Below, piece after piece: positions 53,900 to 64,000 of a stretch of 64,000 nt of DNA (its first letter is position 1; each line of letters begins with the position of its first letter). The DNA is from Pyxicephalus adspersus (Eukaryota > Chordata > Amphibia > Anura > Pyxicephalidae). A program made the translations under genes and the position numbers. Below the pieces are notes generated by a model, which did no database searches, was not told where the DNA came from, and saw only the letters and a list, made by a program, of their open reading frames with translations. The stretch covers positions 36,226,286-36,290,285 of the forward strand of contig NC_092859.1 in NCBI RefSeq assembly GCF_032062135.1, read 5' to 3'.

Positions 53900-56800
53900 T
53901 CAATGGCCACCGGATGGATTGACTGAGCCAATAAATGAACCAATCTAGACCACTGAAACCTTAAAAAAAATATAGGTTTCTATATATTCTAATTATTTCA
54001 ACAAGTTAACTAATTACATGCAAACTGCTTTATTAAAAAAATAAATAAAATCTTTTAAATATATCACAAGCCAGTTAGGATTTAGATAAAGTACAAGTGT
54101 ATAGAAAAATCATAGTACCACAAACATCCCAGAGCTTTAAATTTGTTTTTATTTAAGTTGCACTAAGCTGCTTTTGATTTTGATTTAGATTTTAATTGAT
54201 TTGCTTCAGAAGAAGAGTAGCATACCGCTTAACCACTAGTTAAATTTTACTTTTAATATGATATAATTACTCAGAATGGAAGATGACAGCTGAAAAGTAG
54301 ATTTGTTACCACCTAAAATCATGCAGTTTATATTTTAGATATTTTAATAATGAAAGACATTGTTGGGATATATTAAATGGCCAAATATTCAAAAAACAAC
54401 CTTCACTGTTCAAACAAAAAATATATATATTAATTTTTACTCCACTCCTACTTCTTTCGTTTACTATATATAGCCAGAATGTGTGCCTGCCTGCATTCCA
54501 CTGTACACGTAAACAATATAAATAGTAGAAATAATTACTGATAATGCTGATAATCATGGTAAGAAGTAAACTATAACAAAAAACACCATGGACCAGTTCT
54601 GGTTGGAAATAATGATCTTGCTTAATACAGGGCCACATCACATGGGAACATGTATATCTTTAAGCAAAAAAAATTAAAGATTACATTATAATGGCAGTTG
54701 CAAAACAAGGAACAAACCTCATATCTGGAGACAGGCATAGTTGCACAGTCTAATGCAGTTATAAATAGAGGAGTCTGCGGTTAACAGCAACCTTATTACA
54801 AAATGGAGATTTGACCTCATGAAGACAGAAAGGGAAACTTGCTGCTATGGACAAAATAAAGTGTTTTCTGTTACTTATAGAAACTGTTTCATAAGGTAAA
54901 TCAAATTGCAAAAATAATGTTAAACCATCAGATTATACTGGGCAGTTAAATTTGTGTACAAGAGTCAGTATAATTAAATGGTACCTGGAACGCATATGAC
55001 CAATAACCTGTAATTCCTTCTGGCATGAACGCTCCATTGTAAAGGCAACATGACAGTCCTCTGTCTATACGGAATCATCTTTTAAAGTCTAACTGTGCCT
55101 TTAAAAACATAGGTGATGAAATTTAGGCTGCATAAAACCAAAAAGTGTCCATCACAGTGCCGTTTTCTTCTCTTTTTTTTTTTTACTGTTCTAGTTTTAG
55201 CAGAAAATTCAGGTGCCAGGTTTACAGTGGTCCAACATGCACCCTGTTATAGTGGATTAATGACTAGAGATGAATAGTTTTCCGATGGGCATGATAAACC
55301 AGGAAAAAACAAACATGTTCAACATTTTCTTCTTTTGTTAAGTTTGAGCTTATTGGTCACATTACCTTCATGACCGGGAAACTGTTGGGTTTACCAAGGT
55401 GTCATCCTAATTAAAATAATTAGCTGCAAAAGGTCTTGTAGCTACTGATTGTGAATCTTGTCCACCAGCTTAGTTCTGCCAAAACAGCCAAGGCTGATTC
55501 ATCAGAAGGAAATTGTGCAAATCCAAAAAGACATAAATAATTGCCATATATACGGATATCCTAGTGAATCCTCAAGTGGTGACTATGGTACAAAATAGAT
55601 GTTAGAAAAACACAGCAGAAAACAACAGAAAAAAAGGGCAGGGATCACGGAGTTGCTGCAAATTATGTCATAAGGGGTTGCAAGGTGAGAGATAGGGCAT
55701 GAAAGCCAAAGTGAAGCCAGCCTGATGTGAAAGGCAGTTTAGTAAGTGGAGATGTTTTAGAGTCAGAGTGATACCAATGGTGGAAGAGGCTATAAGAAGT
55801 TGTGCATTGTGTGTCAACACTCACCTTGGGGCAATTTCATGGGAACCCTGATGTCACTGAAGGATACCTGAGAAATAGGAGAAGCCTGGAGATCTGATGC
55901 AGCAAGTTCTACTTTGATGCAGGGCAAAGCAAATTTTTCACCTTACAGCTGGTGCCCTCAGCATGAAGTACTTCCTTTCCTTCTGATTGATAAGAAACCA
56001 TATGCTAAGTTTAAAGTTTAAACTAGTTAGAGCTTATGCATGGACAAGGAATCTGTCCTTTTACCATGTGACAGTGACTGAATACCAAGCTCTGGCATTG
56101 TCTCATGGGTTGACTTAAAACATATAATATAATCCATAATATATGGAAGTGCCAGGCATTTCTGTTTGCTCTTGGTGGTAATCAGATCTGGAAAAATAAG
56201 GTGAGTATATGTGGGGAGGGGAGACTGACAAAAAAGTAAATATGTGACTTTGCACTGTAAAGACAAAGCCCAGGTCCACCCAAAAAAATAAACTTGAATT
56301 AGGTGTTGTACCAGTTGTCTGTGCTATATTTAGACATGTGGCTTTTCCATTTTTTATTTTTGGTATATTTTATTAGTCATGTGCCCTGTTTGTATAGTGA
56401 TAACATATTCAGGAAGGCATATATTATCTGTCTTCCTGTAAATGATTTTCCTTTTCGGTGTAGTTATCCTGCAAATGCATGCAACCTAGTTCTCATCTAC
56501 AAAGCTGATTCATTTCAACCTGTATGAACCTCTCATAATTTGTGTAACTGCGGTCCAGAAAAAGGAAAGACATTCATGACTGAATTAACATCAAGTAGCA
56601 TTTGCAGAAGAAAGGTAGAAAAGGCAGACTTCTTGTTGCCTTAGAATTGCTTTGCTATGAAGATATGTTAGAACATTTCTATCTGGAGTTCTTATATGTT
56701 AAAATGGTATATGGTAAAACATACTATAGTTAGCATTTTTGGAATACTTGATTCTTGGGTTTGACTACCTCCATGTAGACTCCCTGGAAGGTTTATGTAT

Positions 56801-58235
56801 GTTTCCACCACAAAATACTGTTTTTGTTTATTGCATTATTGTATCCCAATTGCCCCAGAGTGTATATCTATATGACTTTGTCAGGGATTTTAGTATTTAA
56901 AGGGCACCTATCTATAGATCCTCCAATCTGGACAAATTTGCTTTGAGGGCTTCTGGGGACAGAACCGACATACATTTTCAATATGTTCTTTCTAAATAAT
57001 GGGTCTATGCTTTGGCATCCCACATCCCACAAAGCTTTGCATACCAATCTTTTCTAGGAGTTCCATAAAAGATTCCAAACCCAAGACAAAAGGTATTAAG
57101 TGTTGAAATTCAGTAAGAACAGTGTGAGTCATTACTGAAATAATTAAGTGATTTCTGAAAGTATAAGCAGAAGGATTAAGTAAGTGATAATTGACAGATT
57201 ATTAGCACTAAACAGAGTACACTTAATTAATTAATAACATAATTAAAAAAGTTATGTTGCTCTGCCTCTGTCTAAATAAAATAGGAGATATAACCTTGAT
57301 TTTCGAATCCTGCATCCTATTTTTGTAACTAGAAATTATCAATTGGATGCAGAAAATTAAACTTTCATGCAAATCATATGTAAAGTTCTGCAGGTGTGAA
57401 GTTTACTGATTTTCAAACTTTATTGATTCCTAATAAAGTTCAGAGCATCAAGTTAGTTCCATTTGCATGAAATCTGCATTCAATCTACAAACAATTTAAA
57501 CCAGCATCTCATTGACAACTCGTTAGTTTTAGCATCCTGAATATTTATTGTGGTATTGATGGGATTGATCATATTGATTATTTTTTATTGTTTCTGTAAT
57601 TACCCCCCCTCCCGAAACCCATCTCTTTTTTTCCAAATTATAATTCATTGGTGTATTAAACAGTTAAAAACAATAACAATAAACTATCCCAACTTATAAT
57701 AAATGATAAAGACTATACACTAATAAGCAAATATGTCATTCAATATAGTGCATGCATGGAAATGAATAGACATTTTATAAATGATGCAACCATTTTTTAA
57801 TCTAAATAAAAAAAGGGAAAAAAAGATAAGAACAAATGAAAATATATATAAGATAATATAAGATATAGAAGAAAAAAAACATTGTAAAATAAATAAAAAG
57901 ATGACTAAGTGAAACCCTGTCCAGGCTGAAACATGTTGTGCAACAGCTATCTTAAAATGCCTTTAATTCTCTTAAATGCATTGAAGAGGAACAGATCATT
58001 ATTTTATTATTAAACTGTATAGTTTGGAACACATGGATCATGCAATCTCTATTTTAGGATAAATTATACATTAAGTATATGCAGGTAAATTGGGTAATAT
58101 TGTAGCACCCTTATGTCTGACACAACAGTTTTCATAAAATAACATAATATGTTTCAACATTTTATTAAATGTTGTTTCTCTTTTTCAAGGTGCATGATGC
58201 ACCCAAGAAAAGAGAAGTGTGGGAAATCCAGGGAT
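53900..58235. other. Stretch without recognisable gene
   Basis: AT-rich, with no supported frame. Near 57918 the text CCAGGCTGAAACATGTTGTGC followed by CTTAAATGCATTGAAGAGG faintly recalls a pseudo-LTR hammerhead remnant, but the CTGATGA core is absent. A C-run with CCCTCCCG is at 57602. Confidence 0.5.
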
Positions 58236-58317
58236 AGCTTATGCTTAGAACACCAGCAGGCCTGAAGCAACAGGATGGGCAAAAGGCCTCATGACAGGGG
58301 GAGTATAGAAGGCAGAA

Positions 58318-58468
58318 CGTTGGGGTTAAAAGTTTAGGGGAAAGCTTGGTGGAAGGTGAAGAGGGGGACCGGATGGCTTGTGTGGGGTTAAAAGTTTAAA
58401 TGGAAGGTTAGAAGGTTGAAGAGGGGAAGGGACCTCAGAGCAAGGGCATGAAGGAGGTAGAGGTTGAA

Positions 58469-58472
<4 letters not shown>
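58318..58472 (+). repeat. Imperfect repeats in the Ngaro copy 2 leader
   Basis: GGGGTTAAAAGTTTAGGGG (58322), GGGGTTAAAAGTTTAAATGG (58384) and GAGGTTGAAAGTTTAAA (58460), each followed or preceded by GAAGAGGGG-like text, form a three-unit imperfect array directly before the A-run. Confidence 0.6.

Positions 58473-58473
<1 letters not shown>

Positions 58474-58507
<34 letters not shown>
58474..58507 (+). repeat. 34-base poly(A) run in element leader
   Basis: An uninterrupted A run immediately after GAAAGTTT and before GAGGGTGGAGAG, 155 bases upstream of the Gag start. Confidence 0.9.
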
Positions 58508-58511
<4 letters not shown>

Positions 58512-58661
58512 GTGGAGAGGTGTGAAACGCGGGAAAAGCTTGGGTCAGGATTGGAGGAGGTAATGAAGGGGTGGCGGAAATTGAAGGGTTAAAAGAAATG
58601 GTCCTGGGGGTAGGGTGCAGCACTTTTGAAATAATTACGGGTGGACTGCATTGAATTTGTG

Positions 58662-60275
58662 ATGGCTGACATGGAGGCCCTGATGAGCAAATTGAGACAA
58701 GCTGCTGAGTCCAGAGGAACAGCGTGGCTGGAAGCACAGCTGGCCGCGGCACTGCAGGGGGTCGAGGGGGAGACATGCACGGAGCCCCCCCTCTCCAGAC
58801 GAGCTCGGCGGTCAAAGTCGGCAGCATCCCGTCCGAGGAGGAGCGGGGGCGGATCTTTGGAGGCGGGCTCCGGTCTGTGTCCTGACGGGCGGAGTCCCGG
58901 GCGGTGCTTGAGGAACGCGTCACAGAGAGGAAGTTCCGGTTTGGCGCAGAATTCCGGAACTGACGTCACCCGACGGGGCCCGGAAGTGGGCGAAGATGGA
59001 GAACGGAGCATTCCGGAGGAAGCTCTTTCGGAGGGGGAAGTCCTGGAGGATGACGGCGTACCGGCAGTGAGACAGCAGTGCGGGATGACGGCAGCGGGCG
59101 GGATCAATGCCCGGCAGCCTTGTGAGTACCTGGGGGTTTGGGGTACGCGGGGGGTGGGAGGTGGGGTTGTAGAAAATGTGCAGGATGTTTGTTTGCCTGG
59201 GATGGGAGATAAGGGCGCAGGTATTGGGGGGGGCTTGCAGTGCTGCCAGCAGGAGGAGGTCAGTCACGATGATTCTATGAGGGGGGGGGAATTATTGATG
59301 GGTTTGAGGGATTTGCTGTTGAAATTCGCTGGTGGGTCTGCTGGGGGTGTTGCTTGTAGGGGCAGTAGTGCTGAAGGGGGTGTGGATCGAGAGGACAGGG
59401 CGCCTGCGGTGGTGGTTGCAGAGCCGGGGCAGGGGCGTGTGGGTGCTTCGGCAGAGGGGTCTGCAAGTACAGGGGGAATTGTGGGTGCGGCGCCTGCTTG
59501 TGCTGATGGCGTTGGTAGTAAGGAGCGCAGCGCGGAGGTGGGTTCTCAGGGAGTGACAGATGGTGCGAAAGGGGAGGTCTATGTCTGCTTTGAGGGCCCT
59601 CTAGGCGCGCATCTGGCACAGGAGATAAGAGAAAAAATTTGGAAAGGTGAGTATGTGGAGATATTCTCCTTATTGCCGGTGGAGCGTTTTGGTGGAAGGG
59701 ACTTGAAGCTTGGGGATGGCAAGCGCTCGGGGGAGGAGAAGGGGCTGTGGCGGTTGATACCGCGAACTTTTCAAAATTGGTTGCAGGCCTTCGCAATTTT
59801 AGCAAGCATTGTGGGAGAAAAGGCGCCGGACAATTGTTCAGCGCTTTTCTGTTACTTGGATGCCATTAGTGAGGCCTACAGGGTTTATGGGGGCTTAGCG
59901 TGGCTTAGGTATGATGAGCAGTTCAGGCAACGGAAGGCGATGAGGCCTGGAATGCGGTGGGATCACAAGGACATCAGCCTTTGGATGCGCTTGATGACGT
60001 CAGCAAGGATTTCCCAACAGCCTTTTCCTGGAAACGCCGGGGGTTCAGGTGTGGCAGGGCCCCTGGCAGGTAAGAAAAAAGGGCTGTGTTGGCTGTTCAA
60101 CGAGGGATCATGTAAGTTCGGTCCCACTTGTAGATTCAAGCACGAATGCTCCAATTGTGGGGGAGCGCATTCAGGTGCCCGGTGTTTGGTTAGAGGGCGG
60201 GGGCGTTCCACGGAGCTTGCAGGAAAAAGGGAGGACCCCGGTGAAATTGGAAAACATGGGTCAATTTCTAAGTAG
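58662..60275 (+). CDS. Ngaro copy 2 Gag-like protein (ORF1)
   Basis: Open for 537 residues from ATG 58662; an in-frame ATG at 58641 adds seven residues. I prefer 58662 because the following M-E-A-L...WLEAQLAAAL aligns with the start of copy 1. The variable middle is shorter than in copy 1 by ~130 residues. The conserved core begins at GEVYVCFEGPLGAHL (about residue 305), then RTFQNWLQAFAIL, EKAPDNCSALF, YGGLAWLRYDEQFRQRKA. The C-terminus has C-x7-C-x5-C-x3-H followed by C-x2-C-x3-H-x4-C, identical in spacing to copy 1, so both fingers are under constraint. Role inferred as RNA or particle binding. It ends 20 nt into the RT frame. Intact. Confidence 0.85.
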   Translation: MADMEALMSKLRQAAESRGTAWLEAQLAAALQGVEGETCTEPPLSRRARRSKSAASRPRRSGGGSLEAGSGLCPDGRSPGRCLRNASQRGSSGLAQNSGTDVTRRGPEVGEDGERSIPEEALSEGEVLEDDGVPAVRQQCGMTAAGGINARQPCEYLGVWGTRGVGGGVVENVQDVCLPGMGDKGAGIGGGLQCCQQEEVSHDDSMRGGELLMGLRDLLLKFAGGSAGGVACRGSSAEGGVDREDRAPAVVVAEPGQGRVGASAEGSASTGGIVGAAPACADGVGSKERSAEVGSQGVTDGAKGEVYVCFEGPLGAHLAQEIREKIWKGEYVEIFSLLPVERFGGRDLKLGDGKRSGEEKGLWRLIPRTFQNWLQAFAILASIVGEKAPDNCSALFCYLDAISEAYRVYGGLAWLRYDEQFRQRKAMRPGMRWDHKDISLWMRLMTSARISQQPFPGNAGGSGVAGPLAGKKKGLCWLFNEGSCKFGPTCRFKHECSNCGGAHSGARCLVRGRGRSTELAGKREDPGEIGKHGSISK

Positions 60276-61820
60276 ATACCCAGATCAGAGGGCGGCGGGG
60301 GCACTGGCGGAGGGTTTTAGGGAAGGTTTCAGGATTCCCTGTGAGCGGGTGAGTACACGTGGGGTCAACAAGAATTTGCGCTCAGCGTTGCTGAATCCTG
60401 GGGTGGTTACCGCTAAGTTGCAAAAAGAGGTTGCCTTGGGCCGGATGGCGGGGCCTTTCGAGGAGATGCCGCTGGAGCATCTAGTTGTTTCCCCCTTGGG
60501 CGTTGTCCCCAAGCGAGAACCAAATCAGTTTAGAATGATTCATCATTTATCGCATCCCAGTGGGGATTCGGTTAATGATGGCATTGCCCCTGAGCTGTGC
60601 AGGGTTGTTTATACTTCCTTTGATGTGGCTGTTGCTTTGGTTCGGCGGGCAGGCAGGGGTTGTTTAATGGCCAAGGCTGATATTGAGTCTGCTTTTCGTT
60701 TGTTGCCGGTGCATCCTGGCAGTTTTTGGTTGCTGGGTTGTTGTTGGGGGGGGCTTTCTATGTTGATAAATGTTTGCCTATGGGATGCTCGGTGTCCTGT
60801 TCCTTATTTGAAATGTTTAGCTCATTTATTGAATCGGTGGTGAAGGAAGTGGCAGGAGTCAAGTCAATAATTCATTATCTTGATGATTTTTTGTGTGTGG
60901 ACCCGCAGGGGTCCATGGTTTGCGCCAATCTGCTGGGGACCCTGGAACATGTGGCGGACCAGTTTGGTGTGCCATTGGCTAGAGACAAAACCGTTGGTCC
61001 GGTGACAGAGTTGTCCTTTTTGGGGATAGTTTTGGATTCAGTTCGCATGGAATGCAGGCTGCCAGAAGACAAGTTGGTGGCCCTTAAAGAGGAAGTGGGG
61101 AGGGCTTGTTGTCTGACGAAGATACGTTTGAAGGAATTGCAATCCCTGTTAGGGAAGTTGAATTTTGCTTGCCGGATCATGCCCATGGGGCGGGTCTTCA
61201 GCCGCAGGTTGGCGGCGGCTACGGCAGGGATTAGGAAGCCGGAGCATTTTGTCCGCTTGACGAGGGTGTTGCGGAGGGATCTGGGGGTTTGGAGGCGTTT
61301 TTTGGAGGACTATAATGGCAGGTCGCTTTGGATGGAAGCTACGGTGGATAATGGGGTTCTGGATCTTTGGACGGATGCGGCCGGGGGCTCGGGTTATGGG
61401 GCATATTTTGCCGGGCATTGGAGCGCGGAAACTTGGCCGGAGGAATGGCGGCGGTTGGGTTTGTGTACTAATTTGGTTCTGTTGGAGCTTTTTCCGCTTG
61501 TGGTAGCCCTAACATTGTGGGGTCACTTGTTGCAGAATCGGAGGGTCCGATTCCATTGTGATAACATGGGAGTGGTGGAGGTTATTAATAATAATTCGGC
61601 TTCCTCTCCTCAGGTTATTTGTTTATTGCAGCATTTGGTCTTGTTGTGTTTACAGTTGAATGTTCATGTAAGGGCGGTGCATGTTCCTGGATGCGAGAAT
61701 GTAATTGCGGACTCCCTTTCTCGTTTGCAGTGGGAACGATTTCGGGAGGTGGCTCCGGAGGCAGAGGAACAAGGGACCCCTTGTCCGGCGGCATTGTGGT
61801 CGGTGATATGGGGGCCCTAG
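60256..61820 (+). pseudogene. Ngaro copy 2 reverse transcriptase-RNase H with one frameshift
   Basis: Starts at ATG 60256 (M-x-x-FLSRYPD, as in copy 1). The frame runs to about 60750, where a run of eight G (60746-60753) falls one base short of keeping the frame; reading continues in another frame to the TAG at 61818. Motifs on the two sides are complete: FRMIHHLSHP, AKADIESAFRLLPV (motif A) before the shift; CLPMGCSVSCSLFE (motif B), HYLDDFLCVD (motif C), LWTDAAGGSGYGAY and CDNMGVV (RNase H) and NVIADSLSRLQ after it. The break is at a homopolymer, so it may be a sequencing or assembly error, or slippage in the genome. Otherwise no stop is seen. Confidence 0.88.
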
Positions 61821-62701
61821 CGGAGTTGATCAAGAATTCTGTTTCTTTAAGAACTTGGAAGGCTTATGTAGGTATTTGGAGGGAGTGGTTGGCGTTTGTT
61901 GGGGGGGATCAGGGGTCAGTGGACAGTTTGGTGGGGGAAGAGAGGGTGTTATTATTTTTGCTTAGAAATTTTCAGAATGGGGTGTCCAGGGGTGTCATGG
62001 GCAAAAAATTGGCGGCTTTGGCCTTTTTATTTAAATTGATGGGGCGGGTAGATGACACGAAGGGTTTTGTGGTCCGCCAAGCACTGAAGGGTTACAGGAA
62101 AGGGCCGGTTCAAAGGGATGGGAGGCGGCCTGTGTCCTTTGGGATGTTAGAGGAGGTGTGCCGCAGTCTGAATACAGTATGCTGCAGTGATTTTGAGGCT
62201 GTACTGTTCAGGGCTGTGTTTGTGGTCGCGTTTTTCGCGGCATTGCGGGTGGGGGAAGTGGTGTGCCCCAGTAAAGTGAGAATTGGGGGCCTTAGTTTGG
62301 GTGATGTGCGAGTGGTGGGCAGTGATTTGTGGGTGTGGATCCGCAGGTCAAAGATGGATCAGGTGGGGAAAGGGGCTCGCTTGGTACTGCGAGGCCTGGA
62401 AGGAGCTGATTTGTGTCCGGTTAGGGTGCTGGGTGAGTACCTTGCCGTGCGGCCTGGGGTAGGCGGGCCGCTGTTTTTGCATGCAGATTGTTCTTTTGTA
62501 ACCCGTTTTCAGTTTGTGTCGGTATTCAGAAAATGCGTAGAGGCGGTGGGCAGGTGTCCTGGTGAGTATGCCGCTCATTCCTTTAGGATCGGAGCAGCCA
62601 CGGAGGCTGCCAGGTGGGGCCTGGGCCCTGAGGTGATCAAGAGGATTGGTCGTTGGGAATCCCATCGGTTCCGCTTGTATGTGCGGCCTCACTTGCTGTA
62701 A
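61808..62701 (+). CDS. Ngaro copy 2 tyrosine recombinase (ORF3)
   Basis: Open for 297 residues from ATG 61808, which lies 10 bases before the RT stop; the frame is open further upstream to 61619, but that part overlaps RNase H. Catalytic residues: Arg in FFAALRVGEVV, HSFRIGAATEAARWG, and Tyr in RFRLYVRPHLL. An N-terminal SAM-like segment (RTWKAYVGIWREWLAF, KKLAALAFLFKLMG) matches copy 1. It ends TTGCTGTAAGG, so the stop coincides with a GTAAGG donor-like word. Intact and presumed to integrate circular DNA copies, by family knowledge. Confidence 0.9.
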   Translation: MGALAELIKNSVSLRTWKAYVGIWREWLAFVGGDQGSVDSLVGEERVLLFLLRNFQNGVSRGVMGKKLAALAFLFKLMGRVDDTKGFVVRQALKGYRKGPVQRDGRRPVSFGMLEEVCRSLNTVCCSDFEAVLFRAVFVVAFFAALRVGEVVCPSKVRIGGLSLGDVRVVGSDLWVWIRRSKMDQVGKGARLVLRGLEGADLCPVRVLGEYLAVRPGVGGPLFLHADCSFVTRFQFVSVFRKCVEAVGRCPGEYAAHSFRIGAATEAARWGLGPEVIKRIGRWESHRFRLYVRPHLL

Positions 62702-63423
62702 GGAAGGTAGGGTGGGGATTCGGTCATTGTTCGGGGTACGTGGCAGCGTTGCTTGTGGTTGGCATTTTTCTTTTTTGCGGTTGTATTGTTGTGCTAGTTG
62801 GTGGTTTATTTTCTGTTTTTGTTGCAGATCATTCGGTGTGCTTGGTATGGATCCTGGGACATTCCTTCGTGTATTGGGGGGCCAGGCGGGCTGATGTGCG
62901 GCAGAATGGTAGACAATTGGGCATACTGCGGGAGGAGGCGCAAGTCCGTTGGATTGGGATCCCGGGTATGCAATGGAGACGGGTTGTCCCTGAGGTCAAC
63001 AGGTTTGCCGGCCTGGATAGGGCCCCTGATGTATTGTTGCTACATGTGGGTGGGAATGATTTGGGGGCTAGGCCTATGAGGGAATTGATTCGTGACATCA
63101 AGTTCGACTGTTTACGGCTGCGGGAGGCGTTCCCGGGGACCATGTTGGTTTGGTCAGACATGGTGGTTAGGTTGGCTTGGAGGCAGGCTCGTTCTGTGGA
63201 CAGGTTAAATAGAGCCCGGGTAAAGGTCAATAAAGTGGTGGGTCGCTTTATGGGGAGGATTGGTGGTTTGGTGGCCAGACACCGGGAATTGGAGTCTGAT
63301 CCTGATTTAATTTTACGGGGTGATGGCATGCATCTTAATGCGGTGGGTACGGATTTGTGGTTGCTAAGTTTGGGTGAAGCGGTACAGCGGGCGGTCAGGG
63401 TGTGGCGGTGCTCGCAAACTTAA
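62653..63423 (+). CDS. Ngaro copy 2 SGNH-fold hydrolase (ORF4)
   Basis: Open for 256 residues. Block I is WILGHSFVYWGARRA (GHS), block III HVGGNDLGARPM, block V RGDGMHLNAVGTD: the Ser, Gly/Asn and Asp-x-x-His set of SGNH hydrolases is complete. The homology with copy 1 starts only at about 62840. The preceding ~60 residues are very hydrophobic (VAALLVVGIFLF, IVVLVGGLFSVF) and could be a membrane anchor, but the DNA there is a pyrimidine/T-rich tract ending in TTGTTGCAG (about 62827), so it may instead be an intron 3' end, with the real protein starting downstream or joined by splicing. The start is therefore uncertain. It overlaps the recombinase frame by 49 bases. The frame is intact where copy 1 has a stop. 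Confidence 0.85.
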   Translation: MGIPSVPLVCAASLAVRKVGWGFGHCSGYVAALLVVGIFLFCGCIVVLVGGLFSVFVADHSVCLVWILGHSFVYWGARRADVRQNGRQLGILREEAQVRWIGIPGMQWRRVVPEVNRFAGLDRAPDVLLLHVGGNDLGARPMRELIRDIKFDCLRLREAFPGTMLVWSDMVVRLAWRQARSVDRLNRARVKVNKVVGRFMGRIGGLVARHRELESDPDLILRGDGMHLNAVGTDLWLLSLGEAVQRAVRVWRCSQT

Positions 63424-63770
63424 GGTGTCAAGTTTGCGGCATGTGGCAGGTTTTGTTGGTCGGGTCCATGGAAGTTAGAGGGGGGGTAATGGAAAACTAT
63501 AAAAGAGATGGGGTCACGGGAAAGTTTTGGTTTGGGAGTGTGAGGTTAGCCTTGCATGACACTCGGTTGTTGTGGAGGCTAAGTGGGAGTGTGGTGGTCC
63601 GCTAACTGTCCCTGAGGTGGGGTATGAGCGCCTGGGGGCCTGGCAGGGGAGCGGAGACAACCTGATTGCTAAGGAAGAATGGTGACTTTCATGGACCTGC
63701 AAGAAGAATTGTTCCGGTTTAAAATTGTTATTACTATAAAAATAGTTGTTTAAAAACATGGTGTTAATAA
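63424..63770 (+). terminator. Ngaro copy 2 3' noncoding region with AATAAA
   Basis: No gene. AATAAA at 63766-63771 is followed by a G-rich segment and GTGGCCAATTT, paralleling copy 1 (9334) and, on the reverse strand, the three short elements at 38-47 kb. The stretch GGGTATGAGCGCCTGGGGGCC near 63622 recalls TAGGAGCGCCTGGGAGCAG near 9151 in copy 1. Confidence 0.5.
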
Positions 63771-64000
63771 ATGGGGGCTGCTGTGGCCAATTTACTTCCA
63801 AAAAATGTGTAATGGTCTTTTTTGGGGTGTAAGTGGAGGTTGGGGGGTATGTTGATTAGTTGGTTGCAGCAGTGGAGGACTTCTTATGCTGTACCCTGGT
63901 CATGATGTTTGTGTATTATGAAAAACAAGGTTTATTGGCTTCCTTTTGGTTTCCCCTAAAAGGTTGATACGTAAAGCATGTTGTAAGAGGATGTTGATCT

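Larger units (their letters stand above)
58240..63830 (+). mobile_element. Ngaro-type tyrosine-recombinase retrotransposon, copy 2
   Basis: Same four-gene order and overlaps as copy 1, but diverged throughout the proteins, so it belongs to a different subfamily rather than being a recent duplicate. One frameshift in the reverse transcriptase is the only break seen. The 5' leader (58240-58640) has repeated GGGGTTAAAAGTTTA words and a 34-base A-run. The 3' region carries AATAAA at 63766. Split direct repeats could not be delimited, so the limits are approximate and the right end may extend past 63830. Confidence 0.83.

Noticed and set aside
57905..57945. Possible hammerhead near CCAGGCTGAAACATGTTGTGC
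   Set aside because: GAAA and a half-helix are present but no CTGANGA core upstream at the right distance; at most a relic.
1..64000. Host gene exons, tRNA or rRNA genes
   Set aside because: No frame outside mobile elements showed a recognisable host domain, and I saw no tRNA A/B-box pair or rRNA segment. A search with tools could still find small exons.

Overview
This looks like nuclear DNA of a vertebrate, most likely a frog or other amphibian. The base composition is AT-rich with sharp GC-rich islands. Nearly every recognisable feature is a transposable element of kinds that are abundant together in amphibians: Ngaro-type tyrosine-recombinase retrotransposons, Penelope-like elements with hammerhead motifs, L2/CR1 LINEs, L1/Tx1 LINE debris, and piggyBac, Tc1/Tigger and other miniature DNA transposons. 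I found no host exon, tRNA, rRNA, CRISPR array or bacterial-type operon. The species call is inference.

Layout. Positions 1-205 are the end of a CpG-rich miniature element. About 3.7-9.4 kb holds Ngaro copy 1, with Gag, reverse transcriptase/RNase H, tyrosine recombinase and an SGNH hydrolase. It is nearly intact; I see one in-frame stop, in the hydrolase. From 9.4 to 20 kb there is no gene, only diverged tandem repeats, a 238-bp piggyBac-type MITE and L2 3' ends. From 20.1 to 27.3 kb lies a nest: a decayed protein-coding multicopy gene (copy A), split by a TTAA-flanked 1.16-kb element that itself contains a Tigger-like element, followed by a Penelope-like element (PLE-A) with long inverted arms and an apparent 16-bp target duplication. 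From 28 to 31.3 kb there are a microsatellite, L2 and Tigger debris and a MITE. From 31.8 to 36.0 kb two inverted hammerhead-bearing arms enclose a second decayed copy (copy B) of the same gene.

From 38.4 to 47 kb there are three same-strand ~0.7-0.8 kb repeats whose ends resemble the Ngaro 3' end, a perfect-ended CpG-rich MITE and an L1-like ORF2 remnant. From 47.9 to 53.5 kb there is a broken Penelope-like element (PLE-C) with nested L2 and Tc1 pieces and a cluster of hairpins. The interval 53.9-58.2 kb is empty of recognisable genes. From 58.2 kb to near the window end lies Ngaro copy 2, a diverged relative of copy 1 with one frameshift in the reverse transcriptase.

The two Ngaro copies let each gene be checked against the other. 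Both start the RT frame about 20 nt before the Gag stop, both start the recombinase at an ATG touching or just before the RT stop, and both carry a GHS / GGND / DG-x-HL hydrolase as the last gene. The most unusual arrangements are the gene copy enclosed by hammerhead-bearing inverted repeats at 31.8-36.0 kb, the repeated proximity of that gene family to Penelope termini, and the three Ngaro-like short elements.
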